Shown: one piece after another, positions 1-5,696 of the stretch
How the letters are laid out: the number at the start of each line of letters is the position of its first letter
Position numbering within the stretch: the first letter of the stretch is position 1
Assembly (NCBI GenBank): GCA_903896915.1
Contig: CAITZN010000681.1
Coordinates: 1-5,696, forward strand
Reading direction: 5' to 3'
Source of the DNA: an uncultured bacterium
GTDB taxonomy: Bacteria > Desulfobacterota > Desulfobulbia > Desulfobulbales > Desulfobulbaceae
Length of the DNA stretch: 5,696 nucleotides
Position numbers and translations under genes: made by a program
Notes under the pieces: generated by a model
The model's input: the letters and a program-made list of their open reading frames with translations, nothing else
The model's database searches: none
Told to the model about the DNA's origin: nothing

Positions 1-466
1 CGCCTGCGAGATAGGCCTCCATAGTAGCCATCTGGGCAAGCATCAACCCTGCAAATCGACCTGTGGCGCTGGCAGGCAGATAACCAGCGGTGCGGATCAC
101 CCAGCCGAAGATGGGCAGAGTAAAAAAAATCGATTTGACCACGGTTTTAGAGCGACCCAGCAGGGCGATCAACAGCAGCGGATCAAGGTAGGAGAGATGA
201 TTGCAAACAATCACCGAGGAACGAAGGGAGGCAATACGCTCATCGATACGCCACTGTTGGCGGGGCGCAATGGTCCGCAGGAGGATAAAGAATCCCCGAT
301 AAAAAGACCGATTGTATTGCTGAAAGGCATCTTCCCGCCGTGAGGAAAAGAGATACGCGGCGATATAGAAAGGGGAAAAAAAGAGAAGAAAGCCCAGGGT
401 AAAGTAGAGCCAGCAGGTCAGGGTAATACCGATATTGAGCACCCTGTCTACCACCCCGCGCTGCAC
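1..466 (-). CDS. PlsC-type 1-acyl-glycerol-3-phosphate acyltransferase family protein (N-terminal part, runs off window)
   Basis: Read directly from the minus strand: about 155 residues, with the C-terminus beyond base 1. Numbered from a GTG at 466-464, residues about 9-40 form a long hydrophobic membrane segment. The catalytic HX4D motif follows (N89-H90-L-S-Y-L-D95, in VIVCNHLSYLDP), then a block LPIFGWVIRTAGYLPAS that resembles the second conserved region of PlsC enzymes. The FPEG-type motif would lie outside the window. Family members move an acyl chain from acyl-ACP or acyl-CoA to a lysolipid or similar acceptor at the inner face of the cytoplasmic membrane. The start is uncertain: the frame opens right after the ketosynthase TAG stop and holds GTG codons at 466, 454 and 442 but no early ATG, and no clear ribosome binding site decides between them. 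It lies directly downstream of, and in the same frame as, the ketosynthase, so it is probably cotranscribed. The acceptor is unknown; in this context a specialised lipid is as likely as phosphatidic acid. Confidence 0.85.
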   Translation of the reverse strand, partial: MQRGVVDRVLNIGITLTCWLYFTLGFLLFFSPFYIAAYLFSSRREDAFQQYNRSFYRGFFILLRTIAPRQQWRIDERIASLRSSVIVCNHLSYLDPLLLIALLGRSKTVVKSIFFTLPIFGWVIRTAGYLPASATGRFAGLMLAQMATMEAYLAG

Positions 467-469
467 AGC

Positions 470-1714
470 CTAGACAGCCTCGAGACCGTTTTTGACCAAC
501 AGACAGGTGTTGACCCCGCCGAAAGCGAAATTCTGAATCGCGGCGATATTGGTTTTGGCCTCGATTAATCCAGGGGTATGTGTGAGCATGGCGCACCGCG
601 AATCGATCTCATCGAGATTCAGGGTGGGCGCCAGAAATCCGTCGGCCATCATGTAGAGAGTCATAATCAGTTCGATTACCCCGCAGGTCCCCATGGTGTG
701 GCCTGTGTAGCTTTTTAGCCCGCTGACGAAGGGCCCACGGCCGTAGACCGCTTCGATGGCCTGGGATTCGATGATGTCCCCCATCTTGGTAGCTGTGGCA
801 TGGGCGCAGATGTATTCGACGGCCTCCGGGCCGATTGCCGCATCCTGCAGGGCAAGCCGCAGAGTGGAGGTGATCCCCTGCAGGTTGGGCAGGATGAGGT
901 CGCCGCCGTTGTTGTTGCAGGCAAAACCGATGACCTCGGCCAGAATCGGCGCTCCCCGTTTTTTGGCAGCCTCATATTCCTCAAGCAGAACCGCGCCGCC
1001 GCCTTCACCAACCACCAGGCCGTCACGTTTTTTGTCAAAAGGGCGAGGTGTGCATTCAGGACGGTCATTGTAGCCGACCGAACAGGCAAGCAGATTATCA
1101 AACACCGCCACTGTGGTGGTGTCGTACTCGTCCGCCCCGCCGCAGAGCATGGCATCCTGCATGCCGTATTTGACCATCTCATAGCCGAAACCAACAGCCT
1201 GACTACTGGTGGTGCAGGCGGTCGAAGAAGCGATCACCCGGCCGGTGATGCCGAACATCCGGGTGATATTGACGGCAGTAGTGTGGACCATGGAGCGAAG
1301 ATAATCGACCGCGCCGATGGAGGAAAATTCCGTTTCCAAATTTTGAAAAAAGGTCTTGTAGATCTCCCGTTGCACCGTGGGGCTACCATGGGTGGAACCA
1401 AAGGCCACCCCTAGCCGTCCGGAGCTGATGAACTCCTGGGGAAGACCGGATTCAGCAAGGACGTCCTTGGCAACCTGACAGGCATAATAAGCCACGGGAC
1501 CCATGGTTTTGCGCTGTGAACGGGTGAACTCGTAGGCAATGGGATAATCCACCGTGCCGAACACCCGGGAGTGGATATGGCCGGTCAGGAGGCCGTCGTC
1601 GCGCAGAGGTTTAACCCCTGATCGACCCTGCTGGAGGCTCTGAACGATGTTCTCTTTACCGTACCCGATGGGGGTGATAGCGGAACAGGCGGTGATGACG
1701 ACGCGTCGCTTCAT
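470..1714 (-). CDS. Beta-ketoacyl-ACP synthase (KAS I/II, FabF-like)
   Basis: A 414-residue thiolase-fold condensing enzyme of full family length. It catalyses decarboxylative condensation of malonyl-ACP with an acyl-ACP in the cytoplasm. The triad is complete: nucleophile C167 in SSTACTTS, H305 in AHATATKMGD, and H339 in KSYTGHTMG with the conserved K334. The C-terminal NFAFGGVN loop (395-402) is also present, so it is an active ketosynthase and not a chain-length factor. The ATG at 1714 gives the usual N-terminus (RRVVITACSAITPIG) and lies 20 bases after the ACP stop; the upstream bases hold no strong Shine-Dalgarno. The next gene begins within a few bases of the TAG stop. Adjacency to a dedicated ACP, a ligase and several acyltransferases suggests a pathway-specific synthase, as in aryl polyene or similar clusters, and not the housekeeping FabF. 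The substrate and chain length cannot be read from the sequence. Confidence 0.95.
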   Translation of the reverse strand: MKRRVVITACSAITPIGYGKENIVQSLQQGRSGVKPLRDDGLLTGHIHSRVFGTVDYPIAYEFTRSQRKTMGPVAYYACQVAKDVLAESGLPQEFISSGRLGVAFGSTHGSPTVQREIYKTFFQNLETEFSSIGAVDYLRSMVHTTAVNITRMFGITGRVIASSTACTTSSQAVGFGYEMVKYGMQDAMLCGGADEYDTTTVAVFDNLLACSVGYNDRPECTPRPFDKKRDGLVVGEGGGAVLLEEYEAAKKRGAPILAEVIGFACNNNGGDLILPNLQGITSTLRLALQDAAIGPEAVEYICAHATATKMGDIIESQAIEAVYGRGPFVSGLKSYTGHTMGTCGVIELIMTLYMMADGFLAPTLNLDEIDSRCAMLTHTPGLIEAKTNIAAIQNFAFGGVNTCLLVKNGLEAV

Positions 1715-1734
1715 CAGCTTAGAAGACAGGCGCC

Positions 1735-1992
1735 CTACTGGGCTCGGCCCTGCTGAATCGTTTCCAGATAATTGAGAATATCGTTAATGGTCCTGATTTC
1801 CATGGCTTTTTCTTTCTCCTCCCGGGTCAGGGGAAAGCCGAGAACGCGTTCGATTTTACCGAGCAGTTCAATGGCATCGATACTGTCAAAACCGTGGACA
1901 TCGCGAAGATTATCATCAAGGTCTGGTTGTTGGAACTCAAAATCCTGGACAAGGATGGTCAGGATTTTTCCTTGCAGTACATCTCTGGTCAT
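1735..1992 (-). CDS. Acyl carrier protein
   Basis: An 85-residue acidic carrier protein of normal ACP length. The phosphopantetheine attachment site is S37 in GFDSIDAIELL, the canonical D-S-(I/L) motif at the start of helix II, followed by the usual helix II/III pattern (KIERVLGFPL). It carries acyl intermediates as thioesters on the prosthetic arm in the cytoplasm and presents them to the ketosynthase encoded 20 bases downstream. The ATG at 1992 is the only sensible start and gives a normal helix I (LQGKILTILVQDF), but the sequence before it (A+C-rich, ending AACCCGCC) has no recognisable Shine-Dalgarno. The gene follows a 132-bp spacer and therefore may head a second transcription unit. It diverges from a typical housekeeping AcpP (for example DLDDNLRDVHGFDS before the serine), which suggests a pathway-dedicated carrier; that reading is inference from context. 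Confidence 0.95.
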   Translation of the reverse strand: MTRDVLQGKILTILVQDFEFQQPDLDDNLRDVHGFDSIDAIELLGKIERVLGFPLTREEKEKAMEIRTINDILNYLETIQQGRAQ

Positions 1993-2028
1993 GGCGGGTT
2001 ATTTTGGTCGCAGGTCTAAAGAGCTAAG

Positions 2029-2047
2029 ATCTCAGAAAAGTTGAGAT
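2029..2047. repeat. Short inverted repeat upstream of the ACP gene
   Basis: Perfect 6-bp arms ATCTCA (2029-2034) and TGAGAT (2042-2047) flank a 7-base loop. It lies 37-55 bases upstream of the ACP start. A weak -10-like hexamer TAGTAT on the minus strand (2051-2046) overlaps one arm. No T-run follows in the direction of transcription, so it is not an intrinsic terminator. It could be an operator or a leader hairpin, or it could be chance: arms this short are not strong evidence. Confidence 0.3.
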
Positions 2048-2054
2048 ACTACCC

Positions 2055-2083
2055 TTATTTCCAGGAAAAGGAAAAGGAAATAA
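2055..2083. repeat. 8-bp inverted repeat with a purine-rich GGAAAA loop
   Basis: Perfect arms TTATTTCC (2055-2062) and GGAAATAA (2076-2083) surround a 13-base loop made of repeated GGAAAA units. On the transcribed strand the loop is a pyrimidine tract of TTTTCC repeats. It sits 63-91 bases upstream of the ACP start, in the only sizeable non-coding stretch of the window. No poly-T follows it in the minus direction. It may be a protein-binding site or an RNA hairpin in the ACP leader. Its function is unknown. Confidence 0.4.
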
Positions 2084-2089
2084 TCCGAG

Positions 2090-2123
2090 AAAAAGCGGCA
2101 GGAAAAAGTCTCTTTCCCTCTGC
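2090..2123 (-). terminator. Possible weak intrinsic terminator after the LpxL-like gene
   Basis: Starting two bases after the acyltransferase TAA stop, the minus-strand RNA can fold into a hairpin (2123-2098): a GCAG/CTGC base, one bulged A, then GGGAAA pairing with TTTTTC using two G-U pairs, around a 5-base loop. Three bases past the stem is a run of five T (2094-2090). The imperfect stem and short T-run make it at best a leaky terminator. It fits the position of a boundary between two sub-operons, but it was found by eye and no folding energy was calculated. Confidence 0.3.
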
Positions 2124-2124
2124 A

Positions 2125-3021
2125 TTAAGCTGTATCAGGCTCCAGAGAGGGCGAGTGGAGGAAGCGGTCAAAATGGTACCACTCAAAGGGGTGCGTGCGC
2201 AATGCCTCTTCCAACAGATCGGCATAGTGCTGGGCAGCCTCGGCAATGACCTGTTGCCGCTCCGATCTCCCGACAGACTTGATCCAAATCGGCTCAGAAA
2301 AGGTGAACTGGTAACGATTGGTCCCGGTACGGAAGGCGAAAAAGACGAAGATCGGCGCACCAGACACCAGGGCAAAGATAAAAGGGGCTTCCGGGACGTA
2401 GGCGATAGCGCCGAGAAAGGTTACAGCTATACGGCGCTGATCCGGTCGCCAGATCACATCTCCGGTCATGGACACCAGCCCACCGCTTTGCAGCACCCGG
2501 ACGCCTTCAACCGCTGCAAAGGGTGAGGACACCCCCTGATCCACACCGATAATCGACACCCCGGCCCGTTGCAGTTCCTCCTTCTGGGTCCGCTCCACGC
2601 CCTCCTTCTCCTTGACGCCCATGTAGAGCAACAAGCGCAGGTCCTGACGTTGCTGCATCAGCAGCCGGGCTGCCATCTCCCAGTTCCCCAAGTGGGACAT
2701 GAGCAGAATGGCCCCGCCCTGGTTGAGCCGTGCCTCCAGCCCCTCACCTCCCAAACGGATACATTCCGGCGCGCTGCCCTGATTGCCGAGAAACCGATCA
2801 AAATGGATGGTGGTGAAGTTCTGATACTGCCTGAAGGTGCACCAGAGATGATAGTATCTGCTTCGGTGAGGATAGAGAGCGGCGTACAGGCGTCTGCTTT
2901 CCTTGACGCGAGGAGAGCAGAAAAAATAGCCGGCAGCAATGATGCGAGAGACCAGGGCAAAGAGCCAGGACCCGAGCAGGCGGGAAACCCGCACCAGAAA
3001 GGTGTGAAAATCGATGGTCAT
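2125..3021 (-). CDS. LpxL/HtrB-family lysophospholipid acyltransferase
   Basis: A 298-residue membrane-associated acyltransferase of the lipid A late-acyltransferase superfamily, near the usual length of about 300. Residues about 15-35 form the N-terminal membrane anchor. The catalytic HX4E motif is H110-L-G-N-W-E115 in LLMSHLGNWEMA. The later blocks match the family: TGDVIWRPDQ (186-195) before a small beta segment, APIFVFFAF (222-230), and a closing FEWYHFDRF (279-287) equivalent to the aromatic QWFNF-type motif of LpxL. An upstream in-frame start at 3099 is rejected because the ATG at 3021 overlaps the glycosyltransferase TGA as ATGA, indicating translational coupling, and gives a normal N-terminus. 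Homologues beside a GT2 gene in aryl-polyene-like clusters are thought to acylate the glycolipid or polyene anchor; true lipid A acylation cannot be excluded. The substrate is inferred only from context. Confidence 0.9.
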   Translation of the reverse strand: MTIDFHTFLVRVSRLLGSWLFALVSRIIAAGYFFCSPRVKESRRLYAALYPHRSRYYHLWCTFRQYQNFTTIHFDRFLGNQGSAPECIRLGGEGLEARLNQGGAILLMSHLGNWEMAARLLMQQRQDLRLLLYMGVKEKEGVERTQKEELQRAGVSIIGVDQGVSSPFAAVEGVRVLQSGGLVSMTGDVIWRPDQRRIAVTFLGAIAYVPEAPFIFALVSGAPIFVFFAFRTGTNRYQFTFSEPIWIKSVGRSERQQVIAEAAQHYADLLEEALRTHPFEWYHFDRFLHSPSLEPDTA

Positions 3022-3719
3022 CGCCTGCGACCCATTCGGAACAGACGGTCGCAAATCAGCCGGCAAAAGGTGGCTGAATTGCGGAGAAAATCCTGCCAAG
3101 GGCGAAAATGGCTGATCCGCACCCCCTTGGGCTGATAGACGACTGACACCGGCACCTCGGCGATGGCAATACCGCTGCGATGTGCCAAGACCAGAACCTC
3201 CACCTCGAACTGATACCTTTGGGCCTGGACGCCCAGGTTCAGGGTCTCGGGCAGAGGATAGAGACGGAAGCCGGACTGGGAATCAGCAACCCTCGGGCCG
3301 CCCGAAGCCCAGACCCAGAAGTTGGAAAACCCGCGGCCAAACCGGCTGGTCCAGGGCACGTGTTCCTGAGCCATACCCTGGCGATTGCCAACCACCAGCA
3401 CCCGCGCACCTTGCCGGGCAATTGCGAGCAAGGCCAAACCGTCCGCCGGGTTGTGCTGACCATCGGCATCAATGGTCAAGGCATAGTCGCAGGTTGGAGC
3501 GGCAGCAGCAAAGCCGGTGAGCAATGCCGCGCCCTTGCCCCGGTTGACCGGATGGCGGAGGACAGTGATCCCTTCCTGACCCGCCAGTATGGCAGGGGTG
3601 GAATCTGTAGAGCCATCGTCGACCACAAAAATCGGCAGCGCAAGTTGCCGCGCCTCTCGGATGACCTCGGCAACCCGTGCTTCGTGGTTGTAGACTGGGA
3701 TAATGACGGCGGCACGCAT
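3018..3719 (-). CDS. Family 2 glycosyltransferase (soluble, DPM1-like)
   Basis: A 233-residue GT-A fold enzyme that moves a sugar from a nucleotide-sugar donor to a lipid or other acceptor. The N-terminus AAVIIPVYNHEARV is classical GT2. The nucleotide-binding VVDDGSTD is at 32-39, the metal-binding DAD at 84-86 in LTIDADGQH, and the acceptor-side DSQSGFRLYP at 146-155. No transmembrane segment follows the catalytic domain, so it is a cytoplasmic or peripheral-membrane enzyme, unlike GT2 proteins with C-terminal membrane helices. The ATG at 3719 is chosen over a TTG at 3737: it has a GAGG nine bases upstream and starts one base after the TGA of the DAK2-DegV gene. The stop overlaps the start of the acyltransferase gene. 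A GT2 gene fused or adjacent to an LpxL-like acyltransferase is typical of aryl-polyene-like clusters and suggests the two act in turn on one lipid. The donor sugar is unknown. Confidence 0.92.
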   Translation of the reverse strand: MRAAVIIPVYNHEARVAEVIREARQLALPIFVVDDGSTDSTPAILAGQEGITVLRHPVNRGKGAALLTGFAAAAPTCDYALTIDADGQHNPADGLALLAIARQGARVLVVGNRQGMAQEHVPWTSRFGRGFSNFWVWASGGPRVADSQSGFRLYPLPETLNLGVQAQRYQFEVEVLVLAHRSGIAIAEVPVSVVYQPKGVRISHFRPWQDFLRNSATFCRLICDRLFRMGRRR

Positions 3720-3720
3720 C

Positions 3721-5430
3721 TCAGGCCGCCTCGGCAAAGGCCAGGGACCAGGTTCCCGGCCCCATGTGGACCCCGGAGGTCAGCGAAAGGGGGACCTGAA
3801 TAATCTCGGCATTCGGCAGGAGTGCCTGGAATTTCGGATTGACGACCTCGCTCACCCAGGCTTCGTTGTCGGAATACTGCAACAAAATGAGGGCGCGCGC
3901 TGGGTTCGAAATCTCGGCAGCTGCTTTTTCCAGGGCAAAGTCGAGTTGGGCCTCCCGGTTACGGACCATTCCCACCCTGCGGACCCCTTCCCTGGTCGGA
4001 CTGATCACCGGTTTCAGGTGCAAAAGATCGCCAAAAAATCCACCGGCTCGTGATACCCTGCCGCCGGCGACCAGATAGCGGAGGGTATCAATGAAAATAT
4101 ATTCCCTGCAGGCCGTGACCAGGTGGTGGGCGTAGGCGATGACCGCTTCCGCATCCGATGTTTTCTGGGCACATCGGCTGACCAGCAGTGCCATGACCGC
4201 GAGTCTTCCCGAAGCCGCTCCGGAATCGATCACCTCCAGGAGATCCTCCGGGTCGAGTTCCTGCTTCCAAGCCACGGCAGCACCATGATTGCCGGTATAG
4301 ACGGAACCGACGGCGAGATACATCGTTCTGCCGAACTCCTCGCAGACGCTCTCGTACCTACGATGCCGCTCGGCGAGTGAGGCCTGGGCGGTGGTCACCT
4401 TGCAGCCTTGCCGCATCAAGGTGTAGATCGTACTGGGTTCACAAAGGCTTTCCGGGCGGGCGGTCTCGCCATGGATGATATAACTGTCCAGCAGGGTGAT
4501 ATTGTGCTGCCGGGCGAGATCCCGGGGCAGCGACCCGGCGGCATCGGTCATGATATGCAGGCAGCCCCCCTCTGCAAGTCGGGGCGCAGCGTTTCCCTTG
4601 TTTGCAGACAAGGGTTCGTCCGACCAACTGAGCACTGTACCCAGACTGGCGAGTTTGGTCCGAAGTTGATGCGGGTCAGTGGTATGGATGTGGATTTTCA
4701 GCCGCGACTGATCGGGGATGACCACCACGCTTTCGCCCAGCAGAGCCACGGTTTCTTTGCTCAAAGTACTGCCAAAGGCCGGATCGATGATCGTATCGAC
4801 GCAGTAGGCATCGCTGCCAGGAGGGTGAAAATCGGCGGCAACGGCGAGCCTGCCTGGGAAAAGCGCAAAGAGCGAGGTGTGTGATTCGCGGTATCCGGTG
4901 ATGGCGCGTAAAAAACCGTCGAAGAAAATATACATTCCCAGGGCCCCGGCATCGACGACGCCTGCGGAACGCAGATCGGGCAGGACTTGGGTCGTGGCCA
5001 GGACCGCCTCCTGCAGTGCTGCAAGCAGAGCCGGGCAGGATGTGAGGGTAAGCGGCGAGAGGGCGAGCATCTCGACAAGGGTGTCGAAGACGCTGAGCAT
5101 GGTGCCTCTCTGAGGAGCGGCAACCGCTCGCCACGCCCTGTCCCGACCTAGGGCTGCCAGCTCCGGCAGATCTTCAACGCTTTCGGCTCCGAGCAGTTCA
5201 CTGAAAAAAGCGGCAGCAATGTTGCCGGAATTGCCGGTGGCACCATGGACCAGCCGCTCCGCCACCGCCGCTCTGTCAGGATCGCAACAGCGAAGCGGCC
5301 CTAAGGTGATGCGCAGATTGGCCCCGGTATCACTGTCGGCCACGGGAAAAACATTAATTCGATCGAGCAGATCAGCCCAGGCACTCAGACAGGCATAGCC
5401 TGCCGCAAATCCCTCGTTCAGCGTTGTCAT
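3721..5430 (-). CDS. DAK2-DegV fusion protein, predicted single-chain fatty acid kinase (FakA-FakB-like)
   Basis: A 569-residue cytoplasmic protein with three regions. Residues 1-180 match the DhaL/DAK2 ATP-binding domain of FakA/YloV: INVFPVADSDTGANL (25-39) with the metal-binding D32, D34 and N38, then ATGNSGNIAA (64-73), RGTMLSV (108-114) and SAGVVDAGALGM (155-166). Residues about 207-270 match the FakA middle domain: YCVDTIID, then ESVVVIPD and the histidine-bearing KIHIHTTDP (245-253). Residues 290-569 are a complete DegV fold: MTDAAGSLP (294-302), TTAQAS (346-351), VIDSGAASG, IDTLRYLVAGGRVSRAGGFFGDLLHLKPVIS (447-477) and SGVHMGPG (552-559). Known FakA phosphorylates a fatty acid presented by a separate DegV-family FakB; here both appear in one chain. 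The ATG at 5430 overlaps the ligase stop as ATGA, and no Shine-Dalgarno is needed or seen. Inferred role: acyl-phosphate formation or acyl-chain binding for the pathway. Enzymatic activity is not proven by sequence. Confidence 0.88.
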   Translation of the reverse strand: MTTLNEGFAAGYACLSAWADLLDRINVFPVADSDTGANLRITLGPLRCCDPDRAAVAERLVHGATGNSGNIAAAFFSELLGAESVEDLPELAALGRDRAWRAVAAPQRGTMLSVFDTLVEMLALSPLTLTSCPALLAALQEAVLATTQVLPDLRSAGVVDAGALGMYIFFDGFLRAITGYRESHTSLFALFPGRLAVAADFHPPGSDAYCVDTIIDPAFGSTLSKETVALLGESVVVIPDQSRLKIHIHTTDPHQLRTKLASLGTVLSWSDEPLSANKGNAAPRLAEGGCLHIMTDAAGSLPRDLARQHNITLLDSYIIHGETARPESLCEPSTIYTLMRQGCKVTTAQASLAERHRRYESVCEEFGRTMYLAVGSVYTGNHGAAVAWKQELDPEDLLEVIDSGAASGRLAVMALLVSRCAQKTSDAEAVIAYAHHLVTACREYIFIDTLRYLVAGGRVSRAGGFFGDLLHLKPVISPTREGVRRVGMVRNREAQLDFALEKAAAEISNPARALILLQYSDNEAWVSEVVNPKFQALLPNAEIIQVPLSLTSGVHMGPGTWSLAFAEAA

Positions 5431-5696
5431 GGCTGCAGCAGGCTGGCGATCGCCGCGCGGTCGTATTTGCCGTTTCCCTTAACCGGCAGACGATCGATAG
5501 TTTTGATGACGCGCGGCAGGGCGTAGGGTTCAAAGCGGGCTGCCAGGGTTTTCCGTATTGCCTCCGGGTCCGCGGCCAGCCCTTCCACAAGGGCAACAAT
5601 ACGGTGCCCGCGGCCGCTTGTCTCCGGCAGAGCCAAGACCACGCAGTCGCTCACATCAGGCTGCTGCTTGATCAAGGCCCGAATTTCCTCAAGATC
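5427..5696 (-). CDS. AMP-forming acyl-CoA/acyl-ACP ligase (C-terminal end, N-terminus outside window)
   Basis: The last 89 residues of an ANL-superfamily adenylating enzyme; the reading frame is open to the window edge, so the start lies beyond 5696. A TTG at 5675 is internal and not a start. The visible part is the mobile C-terminal subdomain: DLEEIRALIKQQPDVSDCVV (the EIE-type helix and beta strand), then RFEPYALPRVIKTIDRLPVKGNGKYDR with the conserved lysine of the A10 motif in NGK (K77 of the visible part), which is needed for adenylate formation. Such enzymes activate a carboxylic acid with ATP and pass it to CoA or an ACP thiol. In an aryl-polyene-like cluster it would load the starter acid. 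The substrate pocket is outside the window, so specificity cannot be judged. Its TGA overlaps the next start codon as ATGA. Confidence 0.9.
   Translation of the reverse strand, partial: DLEEIRALIKQQPDVSDCVVLALPETSGRGHRIVALVEGLAADPEAIRKTLAARFEPYALPRVIKTIDRLPVKGNGKYDRAAIASLLQP

Noticed and set aside
240..596. Minus-strand open frame spanning the end of the ketosynthase and the start of the PlsC-like gene
   Set aside because: It is out of frame with both genes, which carry clear family motifs over the same bases.
800..1414. Plus-strand open frame of about 204 codons
   Set aside because: Lies wholly antisense to the ketosynthase, whose catalytic motifs are intact. Its translation shows no recognisable domain and is a product of GC-rich antisense sequence.
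2046..2074. Sigma70-like promoter for the ACP gene (TAGTAT with an upstream TTTCCT)
   Set aside because: The -10 matches four of six consensus positions and the -35 only three of six, too weak for a feature; mentioned only as part of the spacer finding.
3022..3099. Upstream extension of the LpxL-like protein by 26 residues
   Set aside because: These bases encode the conserved C-terminal part of the GT2 protein in another frame, and the ATGA overlap at 3021-3018 is the better start.
3720..3737. TTG start adding six residues to the GT2 protein
   Set aside because: The ATG at 3719 has a GAGG at good spacing and begins right at the conserved GT2 N-terminus; the extension overlaps the end of the DAK2-DegV gene.
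3180..3803. Plus-strand open frame of about 207 codons
   Set aside because: Antisense to the GT2 gene and the end of the DAK2-DegV gene; no domain pattern, consistent with a shadow frame.
1..5696. CRISPR array, tRNA or rRNA genes, insertion sequences, attachment sites
   Set aside because: No regularly spaced repeats, no tRNA- or rRNA-like sequence, no transposase or integrase frames were seen; the window is almost entirely explained by the seven minus-strand genes.

Overview
The window suggests a Gram-negative, outer-membrane-bearing bacterium of medium-high GC. The lineage is a weak inference: an LpxL/HtrB-type acyltransferase points to an outer membrane, and the gene mix recalls lipid or polyene clusters of Desulfobacterota, but no marker gene fixes the taxon. 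All seven genes are on the minus strand, so transcription runs from high to low coordinates. Nothing on the plus strand looks real; its long ORFs are antisense shadows.

Layout in the direction of transcription: (1) 5696-5427, C-terminal end of an AMP-forming acyl-CoA/acyl-ACP ligase, cut by the window edge; (2) 5430-3721, a 569-aa protein joining a FakA/YloV-type DAK2 kinase region to a complete DegV (FakB-type) fatty-acid-binding domain; (3) 3719-3018, a soluble GT2 glycosyltransferase; (4) 3021-2125, an LpxL/HtrB-family lysophospholipid acyltransferase; a 132-bp A+T-rich spacer with inverted repeats and a possible weak terminator; (5) 1992-1735, an acyl carrier protein; (6) 1714-470, a beta-ketoacyl-ACP synthase with a complete Cys-His-His triad; (7) 466-1, the N-terminal part of a PlsC-type acyltransferase, cut by the other window edge.

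The first four genes are tightly packed: ATGA stop/start overlaps at 5430-5427 and 3021-3018, and a single base between genes 2 and 3. They look translationally coupled. After the spacer the last three form a second tight group, which may have its own promoter.

Taken together (ligase, dedicated ACP, ketosynthase, GT2, LpxL-like and PlsC-like acyltransferases), this is the core of an aryl-polyene-like or related specialised-lipid pathway: a carboxylic acid is activated, loaded on the ACP, extended by the ketosynthase, and the product is joined to a glycosylated or acylated membrane anchor. The reductase, dehydratase, thioesterase and exporter expected for such a pathway are not in this window. 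The unusual member is the DAK2-DegV fusion, which looks like a one-polypeptide fatty acid kinase embedded in the operon. It is the best candidate here for an undescribed function.
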